From assembly GCA_934359255.1 (NCBI GenBank), contig CAKRLG010000012.1:1-64000 (forward strand): a DNA stretch of 64,000 nucleotides, read 5' to 3'. The notes beneath the pieces are model-generated. The model worked only from the letters and a program-made list of their open reading frames with translations. It had not been told where the DNA came from and searched no databases. Shown here one piece after another: positions 16,608 to 24,391 of this stretch (the first letter of the stretch is position 1; each line of letters starts with the position of its first letter). The DNA is from an uncultured Ruminococcus sp. (GTDB lineage Bacteria > Bacillota > Clostridia > Lachnospirales > Lachnospiraceae). Position numbers and translations under genes: made by a program.

Positions 16608-18260
16608 ATGAAACAAACGAGAAAAAAACGCATTCTGATCGTGGATGATTCCGAGATGAATCGTGAGATTCTGTCCGGGATGTTGGAAAATGAATATGAT
16701 ATTGTGGAAGCCGAAGATGGGAAAAAAGCCATAGCAATCATGGAGGAAGGACGTTATAGTTTTTCCATCGTACTTCTGGATATTACCATGCCGGAGCTGG
16801 ATGGATTCGGCGTGCTACAGGTGATGCAGCAGCGTAACTGGCTGAAAGAACTTCCGGTTATTATTATATCTGCAGAGACATCCAATGAATATATTGGCCA
16901 TGCATATGAAATGGGGGTCAGTGATTATTTCAGCAGACCTTATGACGCAAGGATTGTTAACACCAGAGTGCGGAATACGATTGCACTTTTTGAACGAGAT
17001 TATATTGATCAGGTAACGGGGGGATATAATAGAAAAGAATTTATCCGCCAGGTGTCAAGATCATTAAAAGAGATGCCTGCAAAAACAGATTGTGTGCTTC
17101 TGTTTTTCAATATTAAGAATTTTAAGGCGGTCAATGAACTTCTCGGAGTAGGGGGCGGAGATAAATTACTGTGCTGGTTTTACCAGAGAATCATACATTC
17201 AAGATTTGATCCCATTGATACTTCGAGGATTGAATCGGATCATTTTGTCTGTCTGATTGAAGCAAGGAATCTGGATTATGACTATCTGACAGAATTTTGC
17301 AATTTTAATTACGGAAAAGAAAAAAGAAAGATGCATATTTACAGTACCTGTGGTATTTATTATATCCAGGAAAACGATATGTCGATCACCGGTATGATAG
17401 ACAGAGCAAAACTTGCAAAGGGATATATCACAGACGAGTATCTGAAACCCTATGCTATTTTTAAAAGCGATATGAAAGATATCTATGTGGATGAGATGGC
17501 AATCTGTTCGGAATTCGAAGAGGGGATTGAAAAACAGGAATTTCAGGTGTTCTATCAGCCGGTCGTGGATGCAAAAACCGGAAAAATTGTATCGGCTGAG
17601 GCCCTGGTGCGCTGGTTTCATGAGCAGAAAGGATTTATTTCTCCCGGACAGTTTATTCCTGCCCTGGAAAAGGGAGGCTACATCTCTGAACTGGATCGCT
17701 ATATGATTCAGAAAGTGACAAGCTGTCTGGATCGGCGAAGAGCAGAAGAAAAACGGTTTGTACCTGTATCCGTCAATCTTTCCTGGATGGACTTTTACGA
17801 TGAAAATATGCTGGAATGGATTGTGCGGGGACTGAAGAAAAACAATCAGAAAGAACAGAAGATCCGTTTTGAAATTACCGAGACTTCTCTGGCAGCAATA
17901 GGCGAGAATCACACCCGGATGCTGATGCATCTGAAAGAAAACGGTGTAAAGATCATGCTGGATGATTTCGGAAGCGGATACTCCTCTTTGGGAATGCTGC
18001 AGGATTATGATTTTGATATTCTGAAGATTGATATCAGTTTTGTGCGAAATATCGGAGTGAATAAAAAGTCAGAGAGTATCCTGCGGGCAATCATCGATAT
18101 GGCACATCAGCTGGGCATTCAACTGGTAGCAGAAGGTGCAGAGACCGAAGAACAGGCAGCATTCCTGTGGGAAAACGGATGTGATTATATCCAGGGATAC
18201 TATTACTATAAACCGATGCCGGAAGCAGAGTTTTTGCAGCTTCTGGAAGAGGGAAAATAA
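16608..18260 (+). CDS. Response regulator with degenerate GGDEF and EAL phosphodiesterase domains
   Basis: A 550-residue cytoplasmic protein with domain order REC (1-120), GGDEF (about 135-290) and EAL (about 305-550). REC has Asp13/Asp14 and phosphoacceptor Asp58, but the usual switch Lys-Pro is Arg-Pro. The GGDEF signature is GGGDK, so cyclase activity is unlikely. The EAL domain keeps EALVRW, EITET, DDFGSGYSS, LKID and EGAET, so c-di-GMP hydrolysis is expected. The ATG at 16608 follows GGAGAAG. It is monocistronic, with no histidine kinase next to it. Confidence 0.88.
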   Translation: MKQTRKKRILIVDDSEMNREILSGMLENEYDIVEAEDGKKAIAIMEEGRYSFSIVLLDITMPELDGFGVLQVMQQRNWLKELPVIIISAETSNEYIGHAYEMGVSDYFSRPYDARIVNTRVRNTIALFERDYIDQVTGGYNRKEFIRQVSRSLKEMPAKTDCVLLFFNIKNFKAVNELLGVGGGDKLLCWFYQRIIHSRFDPIDTSRIESDHFVCLIEARNLDYDYLTEFCNFNYGKEKRKMHIYSTCGIYYIQENDMSITGMIDRAKLAKGYITDEYLKPYAIFKSDMKDIYVDEMAICSEFEEGIEKQEFQVFYQPVVDAKTGKIVSAEALVRWFHEQKGFISPGQFIPALEKGGYISELDRYMIQKVTSCLDRRRAEEKRFVPVSVNLSWMDFYDENMLEWIVRGLKKNNQKEQKIRFEITETSLAAIGENHTRMLMHLKENGVKIMLDDFGSGYSSLGMLQDYDFDILKIDISFVRNIGVNKKSESILRAIIDMAHQLGIQLVAEGAETEEQAAFLWENGCDYIQGYYYYKPMPEAEFLQLLEEGK

Positions 18261-18287
18261 GAGTACGAAGTACGGAACAATCCGGTA

Positions 18288-18312
18288 TCAAAAGGGTCAA
18301 AATACCTTTTGA
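18288..18312 (+). terminator. Candidate weak terminator after the EAL gene
   Basis: TCAAAAGG and CCTTTTGA form an eight-base stem with a nine-base loop. There is no U-tract, so this is a weak call. Confidence 0.35.
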
Positions 18313-18513
18313 CTCCAACATCTTTTGATGATTTAGTAACAGTACTTAATAAAGAATATTGAACTATAAGTGGTACTTATTAATCTACCGCTTTTAAAAC
18401 TATAAGTGAAAACCGGCCAAAGTCTTGACAATAACCCTCAGATAGTGGTAGCCTTTTCCTGTACTGAAAATACATCAGACATTGTCTAAGAAAAAAAGGA
18501 TGAGGTGTGTAAA

Positions 18514-19389
18514 ATGCAGGAAATGAAACCTATTAAAGAAGGAAAAGTACGTGAGATTTATGATAACGGTGACAGCCTGATCATGGTAGCTACAGATCGT
18601 ATCAGCTGTTTTGATGTGATTCTGAACAATGAAGTGACCAAAAAAGGAGCTGTCCTGACACAGATGTCCAAGTTCTGGTTTGATATGACAGAGGATATCA
18701 TTCCTAATCACATGATTTCTGTAGATGTGAAAGATATGCCGGAATTCTTCCAGCAGGAAAAGTTCAACGGTAACAGCATGATGTGCCGGAAACTGGAGAT
18801 GCTGCCAATCGAGTGCATCGTTCGCGGATACATCACAGGAAGCGGCTGGGAGAGCTATAAGAAAACCGGAAAAGTCTGTGGAATTGAACTTCCGGAAGGA
18901 CTGAAAGAATCCGATAAACTGCCGGAACCTATTTACACCCCGTCTACCAAAGCCGAGATCGGTGATCATGACGAGAATATTTCTTTTGAACAGAGCGTAG
19001 CTCACCTGGAAAAATACTTCCCGGGAAGAGGACAGGAACTGGCTGAGAAACTTCGTGACAACACCATCGCGCTGTATAAAAAATGTGCAGAATATGCACT
19101 GAGCAAAGGAATCATCATTGCAGATACCAAGTTCGAGTTCGGTCTGGATGCAGAAGGAAACATGGTGATCGGTGATGAGATGCTTACACCGGACAGCTCC
19201 CGGTTCTGGCCGGCTGAAGGATATGAGGCAGGACACAGCCAGCCTTCTTTCGATAAACAGTTTGCCCGTGACTGGCTGAAAGCCAACCCGGATAACAACT
19301 GGACACTGCCACAGGACATCGTGGACAAGACCATCAACAAATATCTCCAGGGTTACGAGATGCTGACAGGAAAGAAACTGGGCAAATAA
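18514..19389 (+). CDS. purC: Phosphoribosylaminoimidazole-succinocarboxamide synthase
   Basis: A 291-residue SAICAR synthetase of purine biosynthesis, ligating aspartate to CAIR with ATP. The N-terminal KEGKVREIYDNGDSLIMVATD nucleotide loop and the central ECIVRGYITGSGW, FEFG and DEMLTPDSSRFW motifs are intact. The ATG at 18514 follows GAGGTG. It stands alone rather than in a pur operon. A TTGACA at about 18424 has only a poor -10. Confidence 0.96.
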   Translation: MQEMKPIKEGKVREIYDNGDSLIMVATDRISCFDVILNNEVTKKGAVLTQMSKFWFDMTEDIIPNHMISVDVKDMPEFFQQEKFNGNSMMCRKLEMLPIECIVRGYITGSGWESYKKTGKVCGIELPEGLKESDKLPEPIYTPSTKAEIGDHDENISFEQSVAHLEKYFPGRGQELAEKLRDNTIALYKKCAEYALSKGIIIADTKFEFGLDAEGNMVIGDEMLTPDSSRFWPAEGYEAGHSQPSFDKQFARDWLKANPDNNWTLPQDIVDKTINKYLQGYEMLTGKKLGK

Positions 19390-19449
19390 TGAAAAAGAGA
19401 TTGACAATCTGATCTCAAAGTGTAAAAATAAGAAAAACATACAGAGAAC

Positions 19450-19487
19450 CGGAGAATGACTTTGCAAAGAGTGATTCTCCGATTTTC
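19450..19487 (+). terminator. Terminator after purC
   Basis: CGGAGAAT pairs with ATTCTCCG, with an inner ACTTTGCAAAG helix, and is followed by ATTTTCT. Confidence 0.75.
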
Positions 19488-19557
19488 TATTGCATAACGA
19501 ATAAAATTCGTGAAACGTATGTTATCTCGTTTCAAAAATAACAGGAGGGTAGGATAT

Positions 19558-20103
19558 ATGGAACTGCTCAAGGGTATCAAAGAGAGAAGAAGTACCAGAA
19601 AATTTACCGATAAAGCAGTGAGCGAAGACGATATCTGCGAGATCGTCGCCACAGCTGCTTATGCACCAAGCTGGAAAAATACACAGACAACCCGCTACAT
19701 CGCGATAATAAACCGGGAGAAAAAGCAGGAGATCGCCGATACCTGCGTGATGGGATCTGCCGGTAATCAGCGGATCATCGGTCAGGCTCCGGTACTGATC
19801 GTGGAAACAACAGTCAATGAACGGTCCGGATATGAAAGAGACGGTTCTTTTTCCACATCCAAGGGTACACACTGGCAGTCCTACGATGCAGGTCTGGCGG
19901 GAGAAGCTTTCTGCCTGGCTGCCTGGGAAAAAGGTCTGGGAACCGTGATCATGGGAATCTTTGAAGAAGAAAAAGTAAAAGAAGCTCTGCAGATCCCGGA
20001 GACAGAATCGGTATCCGCACTGATCGCACTCGGCTATCCGGAAGAAGTGCCGGAGGCTCCGAAGAGAAAAGAAACAGAACTACTGTTGAAAATTGTAAAA
20101 TAA
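19558..20103 (+). CDS. Nitroreductase-family FMN oxidoreductase
   Basis: A 181-residue flavin-dependent NAD(P)H oxidoreductase of the nitroreductase superfamily. The FMN-binding start IKERRSTRKFTDKAVSEDDI, the central YAPSWKNTQ and the C-terminal ALIALGYPEEVP are typical. No substrate can be assigned. AGGAGGGTAGGATAT precedes the ATG at 19558. It is a single gene between purC and the metal locus, with a short palindrome (ACGAAT-AAA-ATTCGT, 19497-19511) upstream. Confidence 0.85.
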   Translation: MELLKGIKERRSTRKFTDKAVSEDDICEIVATAAYAPSWKNTQTTRYIAIINREKKQEIADTCVMGSAGNQRIIGQAPVLIVETTVNERSGYERDGSFSTSKGTHWQSYDAGLAGEAFCLAAWEKGLGTVIMGIFEEEKVKEALQIPETESVSALIALGYPEEVPEAPKRKETELLLKIVK

Positions 20104-20123
20104 AAAACAAGCATGATATCGAA

Positions 20124-20160
20124 AAACGCTCTGCCTTTGGAAAAGGGAGAGCGTTTTTTT
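20124..20160 (+). terminator. Terminator after the nitroreductase
   Basis: AAACGCTCT-CCTTT pairs with AAAGG-AGAGCGTTT and ends in a long T run. Confidence 0.92.
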
Positions 20161-20182
20161 TGTGGGAAATTCAGAAAAACAG

Positions 20183-20210
20183 TTGACAATTAGAAAAGCA
20201 ATGCTATAAT
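20183..20210 (+). promoter_or_regulatory. Sigma-A promoter of the Zn/Cd export operon
   Basis: Consensus TTGACA (20183-20188) and TATAAT (20205-20210) with a 16-base spacer, just upstream of an ArsR-type operator. Confidence 0.85.
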
Positions 20211-20220
20211 AAAATCAAAC

Positions 20221-20240
20221 ATATGAACAAATGCTCATAT
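20221..20240 (+). promoter_or_regulatory. Putative ArsR/SmtB-type operator
   Basis: ATATGAACAAATGCTCATAT is an imperfect palindrome resembling metal-sensing ArsR-family (CzrA/SmtB-like) sites of the form TGAACA-N2-TNTTCA. It overlaps the predicted transcription start, so a bound repressor would block the operon until zinc or cadmium releases it. No arsR gene is in the window. Confidence 0.65.
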
Positions 20241-20281
20241 ATAACATTAAAAAAGCAAAAAGAAAGGTAAAGGTAAATAAT

Positions 20282-20500
20282 ATGAAAAAAACCTATAAAA
20301 TCGAAGTAGATTGCGCAAACTGTGCAAATAAGATGGAAGAAGCAGCAAAGAACACAGCAGGTGTAAAGGATGCAAATGTAAACTTCATGACACTGAAGAT
20401 GAGTGTAGAATTTGAAGAAGGGCAGGATCCGAAAGCTGTTATGCAGGATGTACTGAAAAACTGCAAGAAAGTAGAAGACGACTGCGAGATTTATCTGTAA
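20282..20500 (+). CDS. Small heavy-metal-associated (HMA) domain protein
   Basis: A 72-residue protein made of one ferredoxin-like HMA domain with the metal site CANC (Cys11, Cys14). It is likely a cytoplasmic metallochaperone handing Zn2+ or Cd2+ to the ATPase encoded next. That ATPase lacks its own N-terminal HMA domain, so the two genes look like a split version of a ZntA/CadA-type pump. The ATG at 20282 follows AAAGGTAAAGG. Confidence 0.88.
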   Translation: MKKTYKIEVDCANCANKMEEAAKNTAGVKDANVNFMTLKMSVEFEEGQDPKAVMQDVLKNCKKVEDDCEIYL

Positions 20501-20509
20501 GATATCATG

Positions 20510-20565
20510 ACAGCGTAAAGAAACTGCACGGGAAAGCGAAGTTGTTTCTTTACGCTGTATTTTTT
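20510..20565 (+). terminator. Intra-operon terminator between HMA gene and ATPase
   Basis: A perfect fifteen-base stem (ACAGCGTAAAGAAAC / GTTTCTTTACGCTGT) with a 19-base loop is followed by ATTTTTT. With no clear second promoter before the ATPase, partial readthrough would give more chaperone than pump. Confidence 0.85.
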
Positions 20566-20611
20566 ACCCGGTGAGCAGAAACCGCATTGAATGAATAAAG
20601 GAGGCTTTATT

Positions 20612-22486
20612 ATGAATAAGAAGCAGAAAAAGATGCTGATCCGTATTATTATAGCGGCAGTACTGGTTGTTGCTTTTTCTCTGATTCCGATGGAAGGATA
20701 TGTGAAATTTGTATTGTTCATGATCCCATATCTGGTTATCGGATACGATATCCTGAAAAAAGCGGGAAAAGGTATTTTAAACCGACAGATGTTTGATGAG
20801 AATTTTCTGATGGCGGTAGCAACAATTGGTGCGATTCTCCTTGGAGATTACAAAGAAGGCGTAGCAGTTATGCTGTTTTATCAGGTCGGTGAGTTATTCC
20901 AGAGTTATGCGGTTGGAAAGAGCCGCAGAAATATCAGTGAGCTGATGGATATCCGTCCGGATTATGCAAATATTGAACAGGATGGAAAACTGGAGCAGGT
21001 GGATCCGGATGAAGTGGAGATCGGCTCTGTCATCGTGGTACAGCCGGGAGAAAAGGTGCCGATTGACGGTATCGTGGCAGAAGGATCGTCCACATTGAAT
21101 ACAAGCGCACTGACCGGAGAGAGTGTACCGCAGGATGTACACTGCGGTGATGAGATCATCAGCGGATGTATCAATATGACTGGTGTGTTAAAGATTCGGA
21201 CCACAAAAGAATTCGGAGAATCTACGGTATCTAAGATCCTGGATCTGGTAGAAAATGCAAGTTCTCAGAAATCAAAATCAGAGAATTTTATTTCAAAATT
21301 TGCAAAATATTATACTCCGGCGGTATGCTACGGTGCGGTGGCGCTGGCTGTATTGCCTCCACTGGTTCGTATGCTTTTCATGGGACTGTCACCGGAATGG
21401 GGCGACTGGATTTACCGTGCACTCACCTTCCTGGTTATCAGCTGTCCATGTGCGCTGGTCATCAGTATTCCGTTAAGTTTCTTTGCGGGCATCGGTGGAG
21501 CAAGTAAAGCAGGTGTTTTGGTTAAAGGGTCCAACTATCTGGAAACCCTGTCTCAGACAAAATATGTGGTATTTGATAAAACCGGTACAATGACAAAGGG
21601 TGTGTTTGAAGTAAACGGAGTACACCATAATGAGCTGGAAGATGCAAAACTTCTGGAATATGCAGCCCTTGCAGAGTGTTCCTCTTCTCATCCGATCAGC
21701 AAGAGTCTGCAGAAAGCGTATGGAAAAGAGATTGACAGAAGCCGTGTCACAGAGATTGAGGAGATCAGCGGTAACGGTGTCACTGCGAAAGTAGACGGTG
21801 TGTCTGTGGCAGCAGGAAATGAAAAACTGATGGAAAAATTGGGAATCCCATACAAAACCTGCGGTCATATAGGTACAGTTGTTCATATGGCTGTAGACGG
21901 AAAATATGCAGGCCACATCCTGATTTCCGATACGGTAAAACCGCATGCAAAACAGGCGATAAAAGAGCTGAAAAAATGTGGTGTGAAAAAGACCATTATG
22001 CTGACCGGTGACCGGAAAAACGTGGCAGATTCTGTGGCAAAGGATCTGGGAATTCAGGAAGTATACAGCGAACTGCTTCCGGGAGATAAAGTAAGTAAAG
22101 TAGAAGAACTGCTGGGCAGAAAGACAGAAAAAGAAAAACTGGCATTTGTCGGTGATGGAATCAACGACGCACCGGTACTTTCCAGAGCCGATATCGGAAT
22201 TGCCATGGGTGCCATGGGATCCGATGCCGCGATTGAAGCGGCCGATATCGTACTGATGGATGATGATCCGTTAAAGATTGCCACAGCGATCCATATTGCA
22301 AGAAAATGTATGTATATTGTATATGAAAATATTTATTTTGCCATCGGTATCAAACTGATTTGTCTGTTGCTTGGTGCACTGGGCATTGCCAATATGTGGA
22401 TGGCGATCTTCGCAGATGTAGGTGTTATGGTCATCGCAGTATTGAATGCGATTCGGACACTGTTTGTGAAAAAATATGAGATGTAA
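20612..22486 (+). CDS. zntA: P1B-type heavy-metal ATPase (Zn/Cd/Pb exporter)
   Basis: A 624-residue membrane ATPase. Motifs seen: actuator TGES (168-171), metal-site CPC (278-280), phosphorylation DKTGT (Asp322), HP (360-361) and hinge GDGINDAP. The last transmembrane segments contain a Lys and ADVGV, matching the P1B-2 Zn2+/Cd2+/Pb2+ subgroup rather than copper pumps. It has no N-terminal HMA domain; that is encoded separately upstream. AAAGGAGG precedes the ATG at 20612. Confidence 0.92.
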   Translation: MNKKQKKMLIRIIIAAVLVVAFSLIPMEGYVKFVLFMIPYLVIGYDILKKAGKGILNRQMFDENFLMAVATIGAILLGDYKEGVAVMLFYQVGELFQSYAVGKSRRNISELMDIRPDYANIEQDGKLEQVDPDEVEIGSVIVVQPGEKVPIDGIVAEGSSTLNTSALTGESVPQDVHCGDEIISGCINMTGVLKIRTTKEFGESTVSKILDLVENASSQKSKSENFISKFAKYYTPAVCYGAVALAVLPPLVRMLFMGLSPEWGDWIYRALTFLVISCPCALVISIPLSFFAGIGGASKAGVLVKGSNYLETLSQTKYVVFDKTGTMTKGVFEVNGVHHNELEDAKLLEYAALAECSSSHPISKSLQKAYGKEIDRSRVTEIEEISGNGVTAKVDGVSVAAGNEKLMEKLGIPYKTCGHIGTVVHMAVDGKYAGHILISDTVKPHAKQAIKELKKCGVKKTIMLTGDRKNVADSVAKDLGIQEVYSELLPGDKVSKVEELLGRKTEKEKLAFVGDGINDAPVLSRADIGIAMGAMGSDAAIEAADIVLMDDDPLKIATAIHIARKCMYIVYENIYFAIGIKLICLLLGALGIANMWMAIFADVGVMVIAVLNAIRTLFVKKYEM

Positions 22487-22508
22487 AATAGAATAGATCA
22501 GAGTAAAG

Positions 22509-22560
22509 GTAAAACCACCCGTAACATGGGAAAAGAACTTCCATGTTGCGGGTGGTTTTA
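22509..22560 (+). terminator. Terminator after the metal ATPase
   Basis: AAAACCACCCGTAACATGG pairs with CCATGTTGCGGGTGGTTTT, an almost perfect long stem with a T-rich end. Confidence 0.92.
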
Positions 22561-22565
22561 TTGCA

Positions 22566-22611
22566 TTCATATCAATAATTGGTCCAGTGGATCAGTTTTG
22601 CTTTACGCGGG
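22566..22611 (-). repeat. Inverted copy of the GGTCC palindromic repeat module
   Basis: The reverse complement resembles 671-714, including the flanking GCCGCGTTA end of the 57-base element. The palindrome here has two substitutions. The main 57-base hairpin is absent, so this is a partial element lying directly after a terminator. Confidence 0.65.
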
Positions 22612-22724
22612 CATGATCTATCTGATATTGGAAAAAGAATGACAGAAGAAGCAAAGGATACATAGAATAAACCAGCGGAAGAAATTGAAAAAACAAATAA
22701 CTATAAAGGGAGGAGAAATATATC

Positions 22725-23507
22725 ATGAATATAGAAGTAATTGGTGGAATTTTGATTCCTTTTGTGGGAACAATGCTGGGAGCGGCGGGGGTATTCTTTA
22801 TAAAAAACGAGCTGGACCATCTGGTACAGCGGGCACTGACCGGTTTTGCGGCAGGTGTGATGGTGGCGGCTTCGGTATGGAGTCTTCTGATTCCGGCGAT
22901 GGAACAGTCGGAGGGGATGGGACGGCTGGCATTTGTTCCGGCAGCGGTGGGATTCTGGATCGGTATTATATTCCTTCTGTTACTGGATCGTGTCATTCCC
23001 CATTTGCACAGGAACAGTGAGAAAGCTGAGGGACCGAAGAGCAGGTTGACGAGAACTACGATGCTGGTACTGGCGGTGACGTTACATAATATTCCGGAGG
23101 GTATGGCCGTCGGTGCGGTCTATGCCGGATATCTGACCGGAAATGCCAGGATTACTGCTATGGGAGCTCTGGCACTTTCCATCGGTATAGCGATTCAGAA
23201 CTTTCCGGAGGGAGCCATTATTTCCATGCCGCTTTGCGCGGAAGGTATGAAGAAATCCAAAGCATTTGCAGGAGGAACCTTATCCGGCATCGTGGAACCT
23301 GTCGGTGCGGCAGTTACAATCCTGGCTGCAGGGCTGATCGTTCCGGCTTTGCCTTATCTGCTCAGTTTTGCGGCAGGGGCGATGATCTATGTGAGCGTAG
23401 AAGAACTGATCCCGGAGATGTCCACCGGGGAACACTCGAACATCGGAACTCTGTTTTTCAGCGTGGGATTCTGTCTTATGATGATTTTGGATGTGGCATT
23501 CGGATAA
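22725..23507 (+). CDS. ZIP-family metal transporter
   Basis: A 260-residue membrane protein with about eight transmembrane segments. The metal-binding signatures are HNIPEG (121-126) in TM4 and QNFPEG (158-163) in TM5, plus a later SVEELIPE. ZIP proteins usually import Zn2+, Fe2+ or Mn2+ into the cytoplasm. GGGAGGAG precedes the ATG. It follows the Zn/Cd exporter but is separated from it by a terminator, so it is probably transcribed independently. Confidence 0.92.
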   Translation: MNIEVIGGILIPFVGTMLGAAGVFFIKNELDHLVQRALTGFAAGVMVAASVWSLLIPAMEQSEGMGRLAFVPAAVGFWIGIIFLLLLDRVIPHLHRNSEKAEGPKSRLTRTTMLVLAVTLHNIPEGMAVGAVYAGYLTGNARITAMGALALSIGIAIQNFPEGAIISMPLCAEGMKKSKAFAGGTLSGIVEPVGAAVTILAAGLIVPALPYLLSFAAGAMIYVSVEELIPEMSTGEHSNIGTLFFSVGFCLMMILDVAFG

Positions 23508-23570
23508 AATGCCATATGGAGATTAATGAGAAAAATTATCATTAGCGAAAGCCAAAAGTAGGAAAAATAG

Positions 23571-23596
23571 TGGTAAAATAGTTAGAGAGAACTAAT
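23571..23596 (+). promoter_or_regulatory. Extended -10 promoter with GTTAG-N6-CTAAT palindrome
   Basis: TG-G-TAAAAT (23571-23579) is an extended -10. GTTAG-AGAGAA-CTAAT at 23581-23596 sits on the expected transcription start. The same half-sites and spacing recur twice before the DUF2325 operon at 29086-29123. Confidence 0.55.
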
Positions 23597-23603
23597 CGCA
23601 AAC

Positions 23604-23631
23604 AGCTGTAACTGCGTAAGAACAGTTACAG
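23604..23631 (+). promoter_or_regulatory. Perfect inverted repeat in the ABC exporter leader
   Basis: GCTGTAACTG and CAGTTACAGC (ten bases each) flank eight bases. There is no U-tract, so it is more likely a leader hairpin or operator than a terminator. Confidence 0.5.
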
Positions 23632-23681
23632 CGAATCGTAAAAAGCGGATACGCGACAATTGTGTTCCGGGGAGGAAGTTT

Positions 23682-24380
23682 ATGTTTCTTACATTACAAC
23701 AAATTAAGAAGTCCTTTGGAGAAGGCGAGAGTAAAATAGAAGTATTAAAGGGAATCAATCTTGCAGTGGAACAGGGGGAGTTTTGTGTGCTTCTTGGTCC
23801 GTCAGGCTCCGGAAAATCGACACTGCTGAATATTATCGGTGGTATTGACCGGGCAGATGAGGGAGAAATTGTGATTCACGGGGAACGAATGGCAGATATG
23901 AACGAAAAACGGCTGACCATGTATCGAAGAAAACACCTTGGTTATATTTTTCAGATGTATAATCTGATCCCCAATCTGACGGTAAGGGAAAATATTGAGG
24001 TAGGAGCTTATCTGAGTGACAAACCGCTGGATGTGGATGAATTGTTACATACCCTTGGACTCTACGAGCATCGTAACAAGCTGCCGAATCAGTTATCCGG
24101 CGGACAGCAGCAGCGAACCGCGATCGGACGAGCCATCGTGAAAAATCCGGACATTCTGCTTTGTGATGAACCGACAGGAGCTCTGGACTATAAGACATCT
24201 AAGGATATTCTGAAATTGATCGAGACAGTCAATCAAAAATATGGAAATACCGTCATTATGGTTACCCATAACGATGCCATCAAAGATATGGCAAACCGTG
24301 TGGTGCGGTTAAAAGACGGTATGATCCGGAGTAATATGATCAATGAGACACGAATACATGCGGAGAATCTGGAATGGTAA
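23682..24380 (+). CDS. ABC transporter ATP-binding protein (MacB/LolD type)
   Basis: A 232-residue ATPase subunit. Walker A GPSGSGKST (39-47), Q-loop FQMYNL, signature LSGGQQQR (138-145), Walker B ILLCDEPTG (158-166) and H-loop VTHND are intact. The sequence resembles ATPases that energise FtsX-type permeases (MacB, LolD, BceA). Its partner permease begins 11 bases after the stop. GGGGAGGAAG precedes the ATG. Confidence 0.94.
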   Translation: MFLTLQQIKKSFGEGESKIEVLKGINLAVEQGEFCVLLGPSGSGKSTLLNIIGGIDRADEGEIVIHGERMADMNEKRLTMYRRKHLGYIFQMYNLIPNLTVRENIEVGAYLSDKPLDVDELLHTLGLYEHRNKLPNQLSGGQQQRTAIGRAIVKNPDILLCDEPTGALDYKTSKDILKLIETVNQKYGNTVIMVTHNDAIKDMANRVVRLKDGMIRSNMINETRIHAENLEW

Positions 24381-24391
24381 GGGGGAAGAAG

